Shown here: positions 1 to 7,788 of the stretch, piece by piece
How positions within the stretch are numbered: the first letter of the stretch is position 1
Layout: each line of letters starts with the position of its first letter
Source of the DNA: Planctomycetota bacterium
Lineage (GTDB): Bacteria; Planctomycetota; UBA1135; GCA-002686595
Direction of reading: 5' to 3'
Length of the DNA stretch: 32,312 nucleotides
NCBI GenBank assembly: GCA_016872715.1
Contig: VGZD01000040.1
Coordinates: 1 to 32,312 of the forward strand
Made by a program: the position numbers and the translations under genes
The notes under the pieces: model-generated
What the model was told of the DNA's origin: nothing
Databases searched by the model: none
The model's input: the letters and a program-made list of their open reading frames with translations, nothing else

Positions 1-247
1 CGCGCCCGGCCGCGCGCGTTGTCGCGGGACGTTTTTGCGCGCGTTCCCGCGCGCGTTCCCGCACAGGGGACGGCGGCGAGGTCGGCTCGCTTGCCCGCGG
101 GGGCGTCCGCGGGCCCGTTTGGGGGGCGGCCGCGCGAGCTAAGGCTCTTGAGGGAAACGCCCGAAAGGTCTTCTGGCATGGAAAGAACCTCCCCTGCTTC
201 GTGGCAGTACAACCCGTACTGCGGCGCGTGGAGCGGTCCTCCGTGCT
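1..247. other. Unassigned leader upstream of the flagellar operon
   Basis: I find no convincing gene here. The open frames present are arginine- and alanine-rich translations typical of GC-rich DNA and match nothing I recognise. The segment could hold binding sites for a sigma-54 activator, because it lies directly upstream of the -24/-12 promoter, but I cannot identify a specific site. The only repeat is a short tandem one at 39-62. Confidence 0.5.
39..62. repeat. 12-bp tandem duplication
   Basis: The 12-mer gcgcgttcccgc occurs twice back to back (39-50 and 51-62). It is non-coding as far as I can tell. It may be simple slippage in GC-rich DNA or a pair of protein sites upstream of the flagellar promoter. 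Nothing else supports a function. Confidence 0.45.
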
Positions 248-263
248 TGGCACCTTGCTTGCA
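247..263 (+). promoter_or_regulatory. Sigma-54 (-24/-12) promoter for the flagellar operon
   Basis: The sequence TTGGCACC, four bases, then TTGCA matches the RpoN consensus YTGGCACG-N4-TTGCW at nearly every position. The invariant GG (249-250) and GC (261-262) are separated by exactly 10 bases. Class-II rod, hook and hook-associated genes are sigma-54 dependent in many flagellated bacteria, so the location fits. With the C of the GC at -12, transcription would start near 274, only about two bases before the flgF start chosen here. The match is seen directly; activity is inferred. Confidence 0.75.
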
Positions 264-275
264 ACGCGTACTCCC

Positions 276-977
276 GTGACCGACGGACTCACTCACAGCG
301 TCCAGGCCCTCGGCTCCGCCGAGAAGCGTCTGGAGATGATCGCCTCCAACCTCGCGAACCTGAGCGCTCCCGGCTTCAAGCGCACCGCGGACGTCGTGCA
401 TTCCTTCGATTCCGTGCTCGGCAACCGGGTCCAACGTCGAACCGTCACGCGCCGCGAAACGGACTTCTCGCAGGGGACGCTCCAATCGAGCGCTAACACC
501 TACGACCTCGCGCTCCACGGGCGCGGTTTCTTCACCGTCGAGGGCGCGCGGGGCGAGCTCTACACGCGCGACGGACGCTTCCTCGTCGACGACAAGGGCG
601 TGCTGCAGACGCAAGAAGGCCTGAGCGTGGCGTGGCAGGGCGCGCGGGGCACGATCGATCCGACGGGCGCCGCCGTGACCGTCGATGCGGCCGGCAACGT
701 GCGGCAAGGCGACGCGGAAATCGGCCAACTGCGCATCGTCGACTTCGATCGACCCAGTGAGCTCGTGACGCGCCGCGGCGGCTTCTTCGAGGCGCCCACG
801 CAACTCGTGCCGCGACCGAGCGAGGCCGAGGTCCGACAGGGCTACATCGAACAGGCCAACGTGTCCGCCGTCGACGAACTCGTCGCGATGATCGCTGTGC
901 AGCGGCGCTTCGAGATGGGCACGCGCGTGATGGGCAGCATCGAACAGTCCTACCGCCGCTTGACCAACCCGCGCTGA
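276..977 (+). CDS. flgF: FlgF, proximal flagellar rod protein
   Basis: FlgF is a building block of the proximal rod in the periplasm, exported by the flagellar type III apparatus. The N-terminal motif ASNLANLSAPGFKR is the rod/hook-family signature, and the C-terminus (GYIEQANVSAVDELV then IAVQRRFE) is the matching terminal coiled region. The GTG start at 276 is chosen over an in-frame GTG at 201 because it puts exactly 22 residues before the signature, as in the adjacent FlgG. The longer form would add 25 residues unlike the family and would place the sigma-54 promoter inside the gene. There is no clear Shine-Dalgarno sequence. The product is 233 aa, close to the usual size. It is the first gene of the operon, 33 nt before flgG. 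Confidence 0.88.
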   Translation: MTDGLTHSVQALGSAEKRLEMIASNLANLSAPGFKRTADVVHSFDSVLGNRVQRRTVTRRETDFSQGTLQSSANTYDLALHGRGFFTVEGARGELYTRDGRFLVDDKGVLQTQEGLSVAWQGARGTIDPTGAAVTVDAAGNVRQGDAEIGQLRIVDFDRPSELVTRRGGFFEAPTQLVPRPSEAEVRQGYIEQANVSAVDELVAMIAVQRRFEMGTRVMGSIEQSYRRLTNPR

Positions 978-1010
978 CGCGCGCGAGATCCACCAAGGGA
1001 GACCGACACC

Positions 1011-1799
1011 ATGATTCGTGCGCTGATGACCGCCGCTTCCGGCATGAAGGTGCAACAGATGCAGGTCGACACGATCGCGAACAACATCGCGAACGTGAAC
1101 ACGACCGGCTTCAAGAAGAACGAGCTCGCCTTCCGCGAGATGCTCTACGAGACCGTGCGCGATCCGGGCGCGCCGACGTCGGCGCAGCAGATGAAGCCCA
1201 CGGGCCTGCAGTTCGGCTCTGGCTCGGAGATCGCGGGCTCCGTCAAGGCGTTCCGCCAAGGCGAGATCGCGCCGACGGGCAACAAGCTCGACATGGCGAT
1301 CACCGGCGCGGGCTTCTACCGCGTACGCATCGGCAACGGCGAATACCGCTACACCCGCGACGGCAGTTTCCGTCAGGACGGCTCGGGCACGCTGGTGAAC
1401 GCCGAGGGCTACCCGCTCGACCCGCCGGTGCAGATCCCGCCCGACGCACTCGAGGTGATCATCGGCGAGGACGGCTCGGTCGCCGTGATGCGCAGCGAGT
1501 CGGGCCTGCCCGAGCAGATCACGAACATCTCGATGTTCCGCTTCCCCAACCCCGCGGGCCTCAAGGCGCAGGGCGGCAACCTCTACTCCGAGTCGGCGAG
1601 CTCCGGTCAGGCCGCGCAGGCCACGCCGGGACAGGACGGCACGGGTCTGATCAAGCAGGGCTACCTCGAGCGCTCGAACGTGCAGGTCGTCGACGAGCTC
1701 GTCGGACTGATCCTCGCGCAGCGCAACTACGAGATCAACAGCCGCGCGATCAAGGTGTCGGACGAGATGCTCCAGCAAGTCAACAACATGATCCGCTAG
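1011..1799 (+). CDS. flgG: FlgG, distal flagellar rod protein
   Basis: FlgG builds the distal rod that crosses the peptidoglycan and passes through the P and L rings. The 262-aa length is typical. The protein opens with MIRALMTAASGM, the rod signature ANNIANVNTTGFKK occupies residues 23-36, and the C-terminus has GYLERSNVQVVDELVGLI followed by AQRNYEINSRAIKVSDEM, a strong FlgG match. The ATG is preceded by AAGGGAG (995-1001) at good spacing. It is followed 11 nt later by flgA. Rod genes flgF and flgG side by side with flgA and the ring genes is a common order in diderm flagellates. Confidence 0.96.
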   Translation: MIRALMTAASGMKVQQMQVDTIANNIANVNTTGFKKNELAFREMLYETVRDPGAPTSAQQMKPTGLQFGSGSEIAGSVKAFRQGEIAPTGNKLDMAITGAGFYRVRIGNGEYRYTRDGSFRQDGSGTLVNAEGYPLDPPVQIPPDALEVIIGEDGSVAVMRSESGLPEQITNISMFRFPNPAGLKAQGGNLYSESASSGQAAQATPGQDGTGLIKQGYLERSNVQVVDELVGLILAQRNYEINSRAIKVSDEMLQQVNNMIR

Positions 1800-1810
1800 G
1801 GGCGCGCCGC

Positions 1811-2743
1811 ATGTTCCTCGCACTCATCCTCGCAGGTGGCGTCCAAGTCACGCTGCTTCCCCAAGCGACCGTCCGCGGCACGGAGATCGTGCTGTCGCAG
1901 GTCGCGACGATCGAAGGCGACGACGCCGCCGAGGTCGAGCGCGTGCGAGCGATCAAGCTCGGCTATGCGCCGGCGCCGGGCTACGCCCGCACGCTCGTGG
2001 CACCGCGCGTGTCGGCCGATGTCGCACGCCTCGTGCCGGGCATCACGATCGACGTGAAGGGCGCGCTCTCGTGCCGCGTCACGCCGCAAGTGGAGCGCGT
2101 CGGCGCGGCCGCGATCGAGGCGTCGGCGCGCGCGGAAATCGCGCGCGCGCTGAGCGGCGCCGAGCACGAGCTCGCGCTCAACACGAATCTCGCCGACCTC
2201 GAAGTGCCCGCCGGCAACGGTCCGGTCGATCTGCGCGCCGTGGCCGGGGACACCGCGCTGCGCGCCGGTCCGATCAACGTCGCCGTGCGCGTCAGCGTCG
2301 ATGGGCAGCTGTATCGCACGGTGTGGACCAACTGGCGGCTCTCGGTGTGGGAAGACGCCAACGTGCTGCGCCGCGACGTCGCGGCCGGAGAGACCATCAC
2401 GCTCGACTTGCTCGAGCGCAAGCGCGTGCTCGGCGGCGCAGGCGCGGGCGAGGTGACGCTCGCGGCCGGACTCGCGCTGGGCTCGACGGCGCGCCGTCCG
2501 CTCGCGGCGGGCCACGTCCTGCGCGAGTCCGACGTCCTGCGCTCGGTGATCGTCAAGCGCGGCGACACGCTGTTCCTCGAAGTGCGCCGCGGCAACGTCC
2601 ATGCGCGCATGCCGGCGGTCGCCGAGCAGGACGCGCACCCCGGCGAACGCATCAAGGTCACGCTCACCGACTCGAAGCGCACGCTCGCCGCGACCGTCGT
2701 GTCGCGCGAACTCGCGCTCATCGACCTGCAGCAGAACGGTTGA
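1811..2743 (+). CDS. flgA: FlgA, P-ring assembly chaperone
   Basis: FlgA is a periplasmic chaperone that helps FlgI form the P ring. The 310-aa product begins with a short hydrophobic stretch that can serve as a signal peptide. Its C-terminal third (about residues 185-305) has the SAF-like and FlgA C-terminal pattern: WEDANVLRRDVAAGETIT, then RRPLAAGHVLRESDV, VIVKRGDTLFLEV and a closing TVVSRELALIDL-like strand. The N-terminal part is poorly conserved, as is usual for FlgA. It lies 11 nt after flgG and 11 nt before flgH, and flgI follows, which supports the assignment. A long antisense open frame over this gene is a GC-rich shadow. Confidence 0.87.
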   Translation: MFLALILAGGVQVTLLPQATVRGTEIVLSQVATIEGDDAAEVERVRAIKLGYAPAPGYARTLVAPRVSADVARLVPGITIDVKGALSCRVTPQVERVGAAAIEASARAEIARALSGAEHELALNTNLADLEVPAGNGPVDLRAVAGDTALRAGPINVAVRVSVDGQLYRTVWTNWRLSVWEDANVLRRDVAAGETITLDLLERKRVLGGAGAGEVTLAAGLALGSTARRPLAAGHVLRESDVLRSVIVKRGDTLFLEVRRGNVHARMPAVAEQDAHPGERIKVTLTDSKRTLAATVVSRELALIDLQQNG

Positions 2744-2754
2744 ACGAGAACACC

Positions 2755-3375
2755 ATGAAGCACGTCCTCGCATCGCTCGCTCTCCTCGCGCTCGCGGCTC
2801 CCGCGCTCGGTCAGGAGCGCCCCGGCTCGACCTACGATCCCGACCGCAGCCCCGGTTCTCCGATCAGCGCCAAGATCGCCGTGCACAGGGGCGACATCGT
2901 CACGGTGCTGATCGCCGAGTCGCAAAACGTGCGCAATCAGGAGGCGTCGGACCTCTCGAAGGCCACCAACCTGAACTACAAGGTCAACCTGTTCGACCTG
3001 AAGCCCGAGGTCTTCTCGCAGCTGCCCACCGTCGTCGACGCCGACTCCACGGACGGTTTCGTCGGTCAGGCCAAGTACGAGAAGTCCGGCGCGTTCACGG
3101 CGCGCCTCGCGGCGATCGTGGTCGACACGCTGCCCAACGGCAATCTCGTCGTGAGCGGCCGTCGCGAGATCAAAGTCGACGGCGAGACGAAGCTGATCGA
3201 GTTCAGCGGCATCGTGCGCCGCTACGACATCACCGCGGCCAACACGGTCGCGAGCGAGCTCGTGGCCAACGCCACCGTCGTCTACAAGGGCTCGGGCCCG
3301 CTGACCGATTCCACCAACCGCCGCGGACTCGGCAAGTGGATCCACGACCTGTTCTCGTGGCTGTGGCCCTTCTGA
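2755..3375 (+). CDS. flgH: FlgH, flagellar L-ring protein (no lipobox cysteine)
   Basis: FlgH forms the outer-membrane L ring. The 206-aa product has a hydrophobic signal peptide (residues 1-19, ending ALG before QERP) and typical FlgH segments: GDIVTVLIAES, then ARLAAIVVDTLPNGNLVVSGRREI, an EFSGIVRRYDI segment and a hydrophobic C-terminus ending LFSWLWPF. Canonical FlgH is a lipoprotein cleaved before a cysteine; this protein contains no cysteine at all, so it cannot be lipidated in the usual way. The ATG at 2755 gives a clean signal peptide; the frame stays open upstream only as an arginine-rich shadow of flgA. flgI follows 17 nt downstream. Confidence 0.92.
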   Translation: MKHVLASLALLALAAPALGQERPGSTYDPDRSPGSPISAKIAVHRGDIVTVLIAESQNVRNQEASDLSKATNLNYKVNLFDLKPEVFSQLPTVVDADSTDGFVGQAKYEKSGAFTARLAAIVVDTLPNGNLVVSGRREIKVDGETKLIEFSGIVRRYDITAANTVASELVANATVVYKGSGPLTDSTNRRGLGKWIHDLFSWLWPF

Positions 3376-3392
3376 TCGGAGCTCCCTAGCCC

Positions 3393-4622
3393 ATGCGCAT
3401 CCAACACTGCCTCGCTCCGCTGTGCCTCGCCGGATCGCTCGTCGCCCAAGGCGTCGGCGTGGGCCTCGTGCCCTCCGGCGTCGAGGCTCCGACGCAGCCG
3501 AGCACCCGCTCGAGCGCCAGCTACGAAGTGGCGCCGCGCTACACGCCCGTTCCCGCGCGCGGCGCGCTCGGACGCACGATCACGACCACGGTCGAGACGC
3601 TCGTCGACGTGCGCGGACAGGAAGAGAACCTGATCACGGGCATCGGCGTCGTGAGCGGTCTGGGCGGCAGCGGTGACTCGGTCAACATGACGCGCCAGTT
3701 GCTCGAGAACGTGCTGCTCGCGAACAACGTGCGCATCGACGCGCAGCAGCTCACGCCCAAGAACGTGGCGATCGTGTCCGTCGAAGCGACGTTGCTTCCC
3801 GGCGTGCAGCCCGGCCGGCGCATCGACGTGCGCGTTTCGACGCTCGGCGACGCCAAGAGCCTGCAGGGCGGAGTGCTGCTCTTCACCGAGTTGCGCGACG
3901 TGACCGGCAAGGTGTGGGCCACGGCGGGCGGCCCCGTGAACGTCGGCGGCTTCATGGCGCAGGGCGCTTCCGCGTCCGTGCAGAAGAACCAGGTCACCGT
4001 CGGCATGATCACCGGAGGCGGCAAGGTCGAGCGCGCGCTGCCCAGCGAGCTCGTCAGCGAGCACGGCCTGATCTACCTCGATCTGCGCGCGGCGCAGTCC
4101 TCGTACTCGAACCTCGTGCGCATCACCGAGGCGGTCAACACGATCTACCCCAAGGCCGCGGAGGCCGCGACCGATGGACGCACGATCAAGTTGCGCGTTC
4201 CCTCCGACCTGCCCAAGGCCGCGCACGTCGCGTACCTCGAGTCCGTGTTGCGCCTCGAAGTCGAGCCGAGCGCGCAACCCTACGTCGTCATCAACGAGCG
4301 CACGGGCGCCATCGTGATGGGCGACGGCGTGCGCTTGCGTTCGGGCGCGATCGCGCTCGGAGGACTGACCGTCACGATCGCGGAGTCGCCGGAGACGAGC
4401 CAACCGGGCGCGTTCTCGGGCGGCACGACGCAGACCAACCCGCGCACGGGCCTCAACGTGCAGGAAGGCAACAACGCGCTCGTCAAGGTGCCGGGCGCGG
4501 TGACGCTCGACGAGGTGGTCGAGGTGCTCAACGTGCTCGGCACGACGCCGCGCGACCTGATCCAGATTCTCGAGGCGATGAACCAGGCGGGCCTGTTGCT
4601 CGCCGAAGTCCGCCGGATGTGA
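3393..4622 (+). CDS. flgI: FlgI, flagellar P-ring protein
   Basis: FlgI polymerises into the P ring around the rod in the peptidoglycan layer. The 409-aa product starts with a signal peptide (about residues 1-19, ending SLVAQG). A proline- and serine-rich linker of roughly 40 residues follows, then the FlgI core: NLITGIGVVSGLGGSGDS, an ATLLPGVQPGRRIDVRVSTLGDAKSLQGG segment, and INERTGAIVMGDGVRL near the C-terminus. It ends with the family-like DLIQILEAMNQAGLLLAEV. It is somewhat longer than the usual 350-370 aa because of the N-terminal linker. The ATG is 17 nt after flgH, with a weak cggag upstream. The next gene starts 8 nt after the stop. Confidence 0.95.
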   Translation: MRIQHCLAPLCLAGSLVAQGVGVGLVPSGVEAPTQPSTRSSASYEVAPRYTPVPARGALGRTITTTVETLVDVRGQEENLITGIGVVSGLGGSGDSVNMTRQLLENVLLANNVRIDAQQLTPKNVAIVSVEATLLPGVQPGRRIDVRVSTLGDAKSLQGGVLLFTELRDVTGKVWATAGGPVNVGGFMAQGASASVQKNQVTVGMITGGGKVERALPSELVSEHGLIYLDLRAAQSSYSNLVRITEAVNTIYPKAAEAATDGRTIKLRVPSDLPKAAHVAYLESVLRLEVEPSAQPYVVINERTGAIVMGDGVRLRSGAIALGGLTVTIAESPETSQPGAFSGGTTQTNPRTGLNVQEGNNALVKVPGAVTLDEVVEVLNVLGTTPRDLIQILEAMNQAGLLLAEVRRM

Positions 4623-4630
4623 GCAGCGCA

Positions 4631-4963
4631 ATGCAACCGATCCAAGGTGACATGGCCGCGCGCGCGAGCGACGCGGTGGCGAGCGCGCAGGGCGCGGCGC
4701 TGGAGCGTGCGCGCGCCGCCTCCGGCTCGGGCGATCCTGCCAAGGCCGCCAAGATGTTCGAAGAGCTGCTCGCCACCATGATGGTGCGCGAGATGCGTCG
4801 CGGGCTCGAGGGCGGCTTCTTCGGAAGCGGCTCGGGCGCGGACGTCTACGAAGGCTGGTTCGACCAGCACGCTGGCAAGTCGCTCGCCCAGACCGGTGCG
4901 CTCGATCTTGCGCAGTCGATCCGCTTCTCGATTCAGGGCAAGCAGTCACAGGAGGCCCGATGA
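4631..4963 (+). CDS. flgJ: FlgJ-type rod-binding protein, no muramidase domain
   Basis: This small 110-aa protein matches the N-terminal rod-binding domain of FlgJ (PF10135 type): AAKMFEELLATMMVREMRRG, then GGFFGSGSGADVYEGWFDQHAGKSLA. That domain caps the growing rod in the periplasm. The peptidoglycan hydrolase domain of enterobacterial FlgJ is absent, as in many non-enteric bacteria, where a separate lytic enzyme does that job; none is visible in this operon. The ATG at 4631 is the plausible start, 8 nt after flgI; the same frame stays open upstream only as a shadow of flgI. The stop overlaps the flgN start by 4 nt (ATGA). Confidence 0.85.
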   Translation: MQPIQGDMAARASDAVASAQGAALERARAASGSGDPAKAAKMFEELLATMMVREMRRGLEGGFFGSGSGADVYEGWFDQHAGKSLAQTGALDLAQSIRFSIQGKQSQEAR

Positions 4964-5439
4964 ACCAAGTCATGACGCTCTTGCGCCTGCTCGAGGCGCA
5001 TGTGCAGGAGGAAATCGGCGCGCAGGCGCGCGTTCTCGCGGCGCTCCAAGCGCAGGGCGAGGCGTTGCGCTCGCACGAGTCCGCGCGCATCGTCGCGGCC
5101 ACCGCGACGCTCGACTCCGAGATCGCCGCGCAGGCCAAGCGGGCGGAACGCCGCTCCGAGCTGCTCGCTTCGCTCGCCGCCGTCTGGAACCTGCCGGCGG
5201 GCACGCTCACGCTCGGGAGCATCGTCCAGCGCGTCGGCGACGAGGGCCGTCGGCTCGCACGCCAGCGCGAGGAGCTCGCCGACAGCGTGGGCAACGTCAC
5301 GCGTCAGAGCCGTCGCAATGGCCTCGTCGCGCGGCTCCACCAGCGCGTGACGTCCGAAGTGCTGCAGGCCGTGTTGGTCCAAAACGGCACCGAGAGCACG
5401 CTCGCCGAGGGCGGCGTGCTCGTGGACGCGGAGGGCTGA
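4960..5439 (+). CDS. flgN: FlgN-like chaperone for FlgK and FlgL
   Basis: FlgN-family proteins are small cytoplasmic helical chaperones that hold the hook-associated proteins FlgK and FlgL for export. This 159-aa product is almost entirely predicted helix with regular heptads (MTLLRLLEAHVQEEIGAQ onward, then alternating E/R-rich helices), and it sits immediately before flgK and flgL, the standard FlgN position. Sequence conservation in this family is weak, so the call rests on size, helix content and position. The start is secure: an AGGAGG (4950-4955) precedes the ATG, which overlaps the preceding stop, suggesting translational coupling. flgK follows 4 nt after the stop. Confidence 0.75.
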   Translation: MNQVMTLLRLLEAHVQEEIGAQARVLAALQAQGEALRSHESARIVAATATLDSEIAAQAKRAERRSELLASLAAVWNLPAGTLTLGSIVQRVGDEGRRLARQREELADSVGNVTRQSRRNGLVARLHQRVTSEVLQAVLVQNGTESTLAEGGVLVDAEG

Positions 5440-5443
5440 GACG

Positions 5444-7777
5444 ATGTCCGCGCTCGGCCTCAACATCGGCATGAAGTCGCTGCTCGCCGCGCAGGCGAAC
5501 TTGGAGACCATCGGCCACAACCTCTCGAACGCCAACACGCCGGGCTACTCGCGGCAGGCGCTGCAGGTCTCCTCGTCGTCGCCGATCCGACTGCGCGGAC
5601 TCGTGCAAGGCACGGGCGTCAGCGCCGACACGATCACGCGCACGGTCGACTCGATCTTGCACGGACGCATCTCGTCGCAGGTTTCCTCGCTCGGCCGGAT
5701 CGACGCGCGCCTGGAGACCATTTCGACCGTGGAGAGCTTGCTCGGCGGAACGAGCGCGAGCGGGATGCCCGCGCTGTTCAAGAAGATGTTCCAGTCGTTC
5801 GCTTCGCTCCAGACCGCGCCGGAAGACCCCATGCTGCGCACCGGTGCGGTGCAGTCCTCCGTGGGCCTCGTGGCAGCGCTCAATCAGGCGGCGGGCAACG
5901 CGCAGTCGTTGCAGCGCAACGCGTTCCTACAGATGGACGCGACCGTCGCGGAAGTCAACGCGCTCGCGACGCGCATCAGCGATCTCAATCGTCAGATCAC
6001 CGGCAGCGAGCTCGGCACGTCGACCGCCAACGACCTGCGCGACCGCCGCGACCAGCTGGTGAAGGAGCTCTCGCAGTTCGTGGACGTGCGCGCGGTCGAG
6101 GACGCCCGGGGCGCCGTGCGCGTGCTCGTCGGAGGTCGCATCCTCGTCAGCCCGACGTCGGTCGAGCAGCTCGAGCTCGGCGGCGATCCCGCGAGCGGCA
6201 ACGTGACGCTCTCGATCGACGGGCAGTCGATCGACTCGCTCGGTGGTCGTCTCGGCGGCTTGCTCGGCATGCAGACCGGATACCTCGACGGCATCGTGGA
6301 CGAACTCGATGACTTCGCGCACAACCTCGCTCTCGAAGCCAACCGCGTGCACTCCACCGGCATCCCGCGCTCGGGCTCGTTCTCGTTCCTCGTCGGGGAC
6401 AACACGATCGCGGACTCCGATGACGACGGGGATCGCGAGGACGAGCTGATCTCTCGCGCCGGCCTGCCGTTCGACGTCCAGTCGGGCGCGCTGTACGTCA
6501 ACGTCGTCAACCGTGCGAGCGGCGCGACGACGAAGCACCGCATCGACATCGACGCCAATCGCACGACGGTCGGCGACCTCGTGGACGCGTTCGGCGCGAT
6601 CGCCAACCTTTCGGCCAGCGTCGACGTCAGCGGTCGCCTTCAGGTCGTCGCGGACGCGGGCTTTGGCTTCGACTTCAGTCCGCGCCTCGAGGCGGCGCCC
6701 GACACGCTCGGCAGCTTCGGCGGCGGCAAGGCGTCGATCGCGACCGCGCGCGAGCCGTTCTCCCTCAGCGTCGGTGGCACGCTCGATTTCGTCGGCGCCA
6801 ACGGTCCGTTCACGGTCACGCTCACGGGCGCGGGCTTCGCGTCGATCAGCGCCGCGACGGCCGAGGAGCTGGCGGCCGTGCTGCGAGCGGACGCGGGATT
6901 TCAGGCCTCGGGACTCGTCGCGAGCGCGCAGGACGGCGCGCTGGTGTTGCAGTCCGCGGGAACGGGCGCGAGCGAGACGTTCCAGATCGGCGGCGGCAGC
7001 GCGCTGTCCGCACTCGGCCTGAGCGCCGCCACGACCGTCAGCGGCTCGAACCACGACGTCGCGCCGACCATCAGCGGCAACTACAACGGGTCGCAGGCCG
7101 CGCGCTGGACGTTCCGACCGAACATGGACGGCACGATCGGCACGACGCAGGGCCTGCGCATCGAAGTGCTCGACGAGAGCGGCGCGCGCGTGGCGGAACT
7201 CGACGTCGGTCCGGGCTACACGCCCGGCGACGAGATCGAGATCAAGGACGGCGTCCGGATCGCCTTTGCGTTCGGCGACATTTCCGCGACGGCGCGCGAC
7301 GCATTCCACCTCGACGTGGTGGCCGACGCGGACACGTCCGACGTGCTCGTGGCGCTCGGAATGAACTCGATGTTCACCGGTTCCACGGCGCAAGACATCG
7401 CGGTGCGCGACGATCTCGTGCTCGATCCCAGCCTGTTCGCGGTGTCGCTCTCCGGAGCGCCGGGCGACGGCGGCAACGTGCTGCGCTTGCTCGAGATCGA
7501 GAGCGAGCGACTCGCGGGTCTGGGTTCCCAGTCGCTCGACGAGCACCTCTCGGGGATCGTCAGCGGCGTGGCGCTCGAGATCGACGCCGCTCAGAGCGCG
7601 CGCGAAGCGGAGCAGTTCCTGCTCGACGGGCTCGAGACGCGCCGCGATCAGATCTCGGGCGTCAACACCGACGAAGAGCTGGTGCGCATGATCGAGCAAG
7701 AGCAGGCCTACAACGCGGCGGCGCAGTACCTGCGCGTCGTGAGCGAGCTCACCGCGGAGCTGATGAACATCCTCTAG
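5444..7777 (+). CDS. flgK: FlgK, hook-associated protein 1 (enlarged)
   Basis: FlgK forms the first hook-filament junction ring. Both ends are diagnostic: the N-terminus SALGLNIGMKSLLAAQANLE followed by HNLSNANTPGYSRQ (residues 25-38), and the C-terminus GVNTDEELVRMIEQEQAYNA through a final ELMNIL. At 777 aa it is far larger than typical FlgK (about 450-650 aa). The extra mass is a beta-rich surface-exposed middle, roughly residues 290-660, containing an acidic DSDDDGD motif at 324-330 that resembles a calcium-binding loop. GGAGGG (5430-5435) precedes the ATG. It lies between flgN and flgL, with flgL 11 nt downstream. Confidence 0.95.
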   Translation: MSALGLNIGMKSLLAAQANLETIGHNLSNANTPGYSRQALQVSSSSPIRLRGLVQGTGVSADTITRTVDSILHGRISSQVSSLGRIDARLETISTVESLLGGTSASGMPALFKKMFQSFASLQTAPEDPMLRTGAVQSSVGLVAALNQAAGNAQSLQRNAFLQMDATVAEVNALATRISDLNRQITGSELGTSTANDLRDRRDQLVKELSQFVDVRAVEDARGAVRVLVGGRILVSPTSVEQLELGGDPASGNVTLSIDGQSIDSLGGRLGGLLGMQTGYLDGIVDELDDFAHNLALEANRVHSTGIPRSGSFSFLVGDNTIADSDDDGDREDELISRAGLPFDVQSGALYVNVVNRASGATTKHRIDIDANRTTVGDLVDAFGAIANLSASVDVSGRLQVVADAGFGFDFSPRLEAAPDTLGSFGGGKASIATAREPFSLSVGGTLDFVGANGPFTVTLTGAGFASISAATAEELAAVLRADAGFQASGLVASAQDGALVLQSAGTGASETFQIGGGSALSALGLSAATTVSGSNHDVAPTISGNYNGSQAARWTFRPNMDGTIGTTQGLRIEVLDESGARVAELDVGPGYTPGDEIEIKDGVRIAFAFGDISATARDAFHLDVVADADTSDVLVALGMNSMFTGSTAQDIAVRDDLVLDPSLFAVSLSGAPGDGGNVLRLLEIESERLAGLGSQSLDEHLSGIVSGVALEIDAAQSAREAEQFLLDGLETRRDQISGVNTDEELVRMIEQEQAYNAAAQYLRVVSELTAELMNIL

Positions 7778-7788
7778 GGACGAACGCC

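Noticed and set aside
174..188. TGGCAT upstream of flgF as a second sigma-54 promoter
   Set aside because: The GG at 175-176 is followed 10 bases later by AC rather than GC, and there is no TTGC element.
202..216. TGGCAG at 202 as a sigma-54 promoter
   Set aside because: The base pair at the -12 position reads CG, one base off the required GC spacing.
19..279. Open frame upstream of flgF as a gene
   Set aside because: It is Arg/Ala/Pro-rich, lacks motifs and overlaps the sigma-54 promoter.
1796..7699. Very long open frames on the minus strand across flgA to flgK
   Set aside because: They lie opposite well-recognised flagellar genes and encode arginine-, alanine- and histidine-rich sequence without motifs, as expected for antisense of GC-rich genes.
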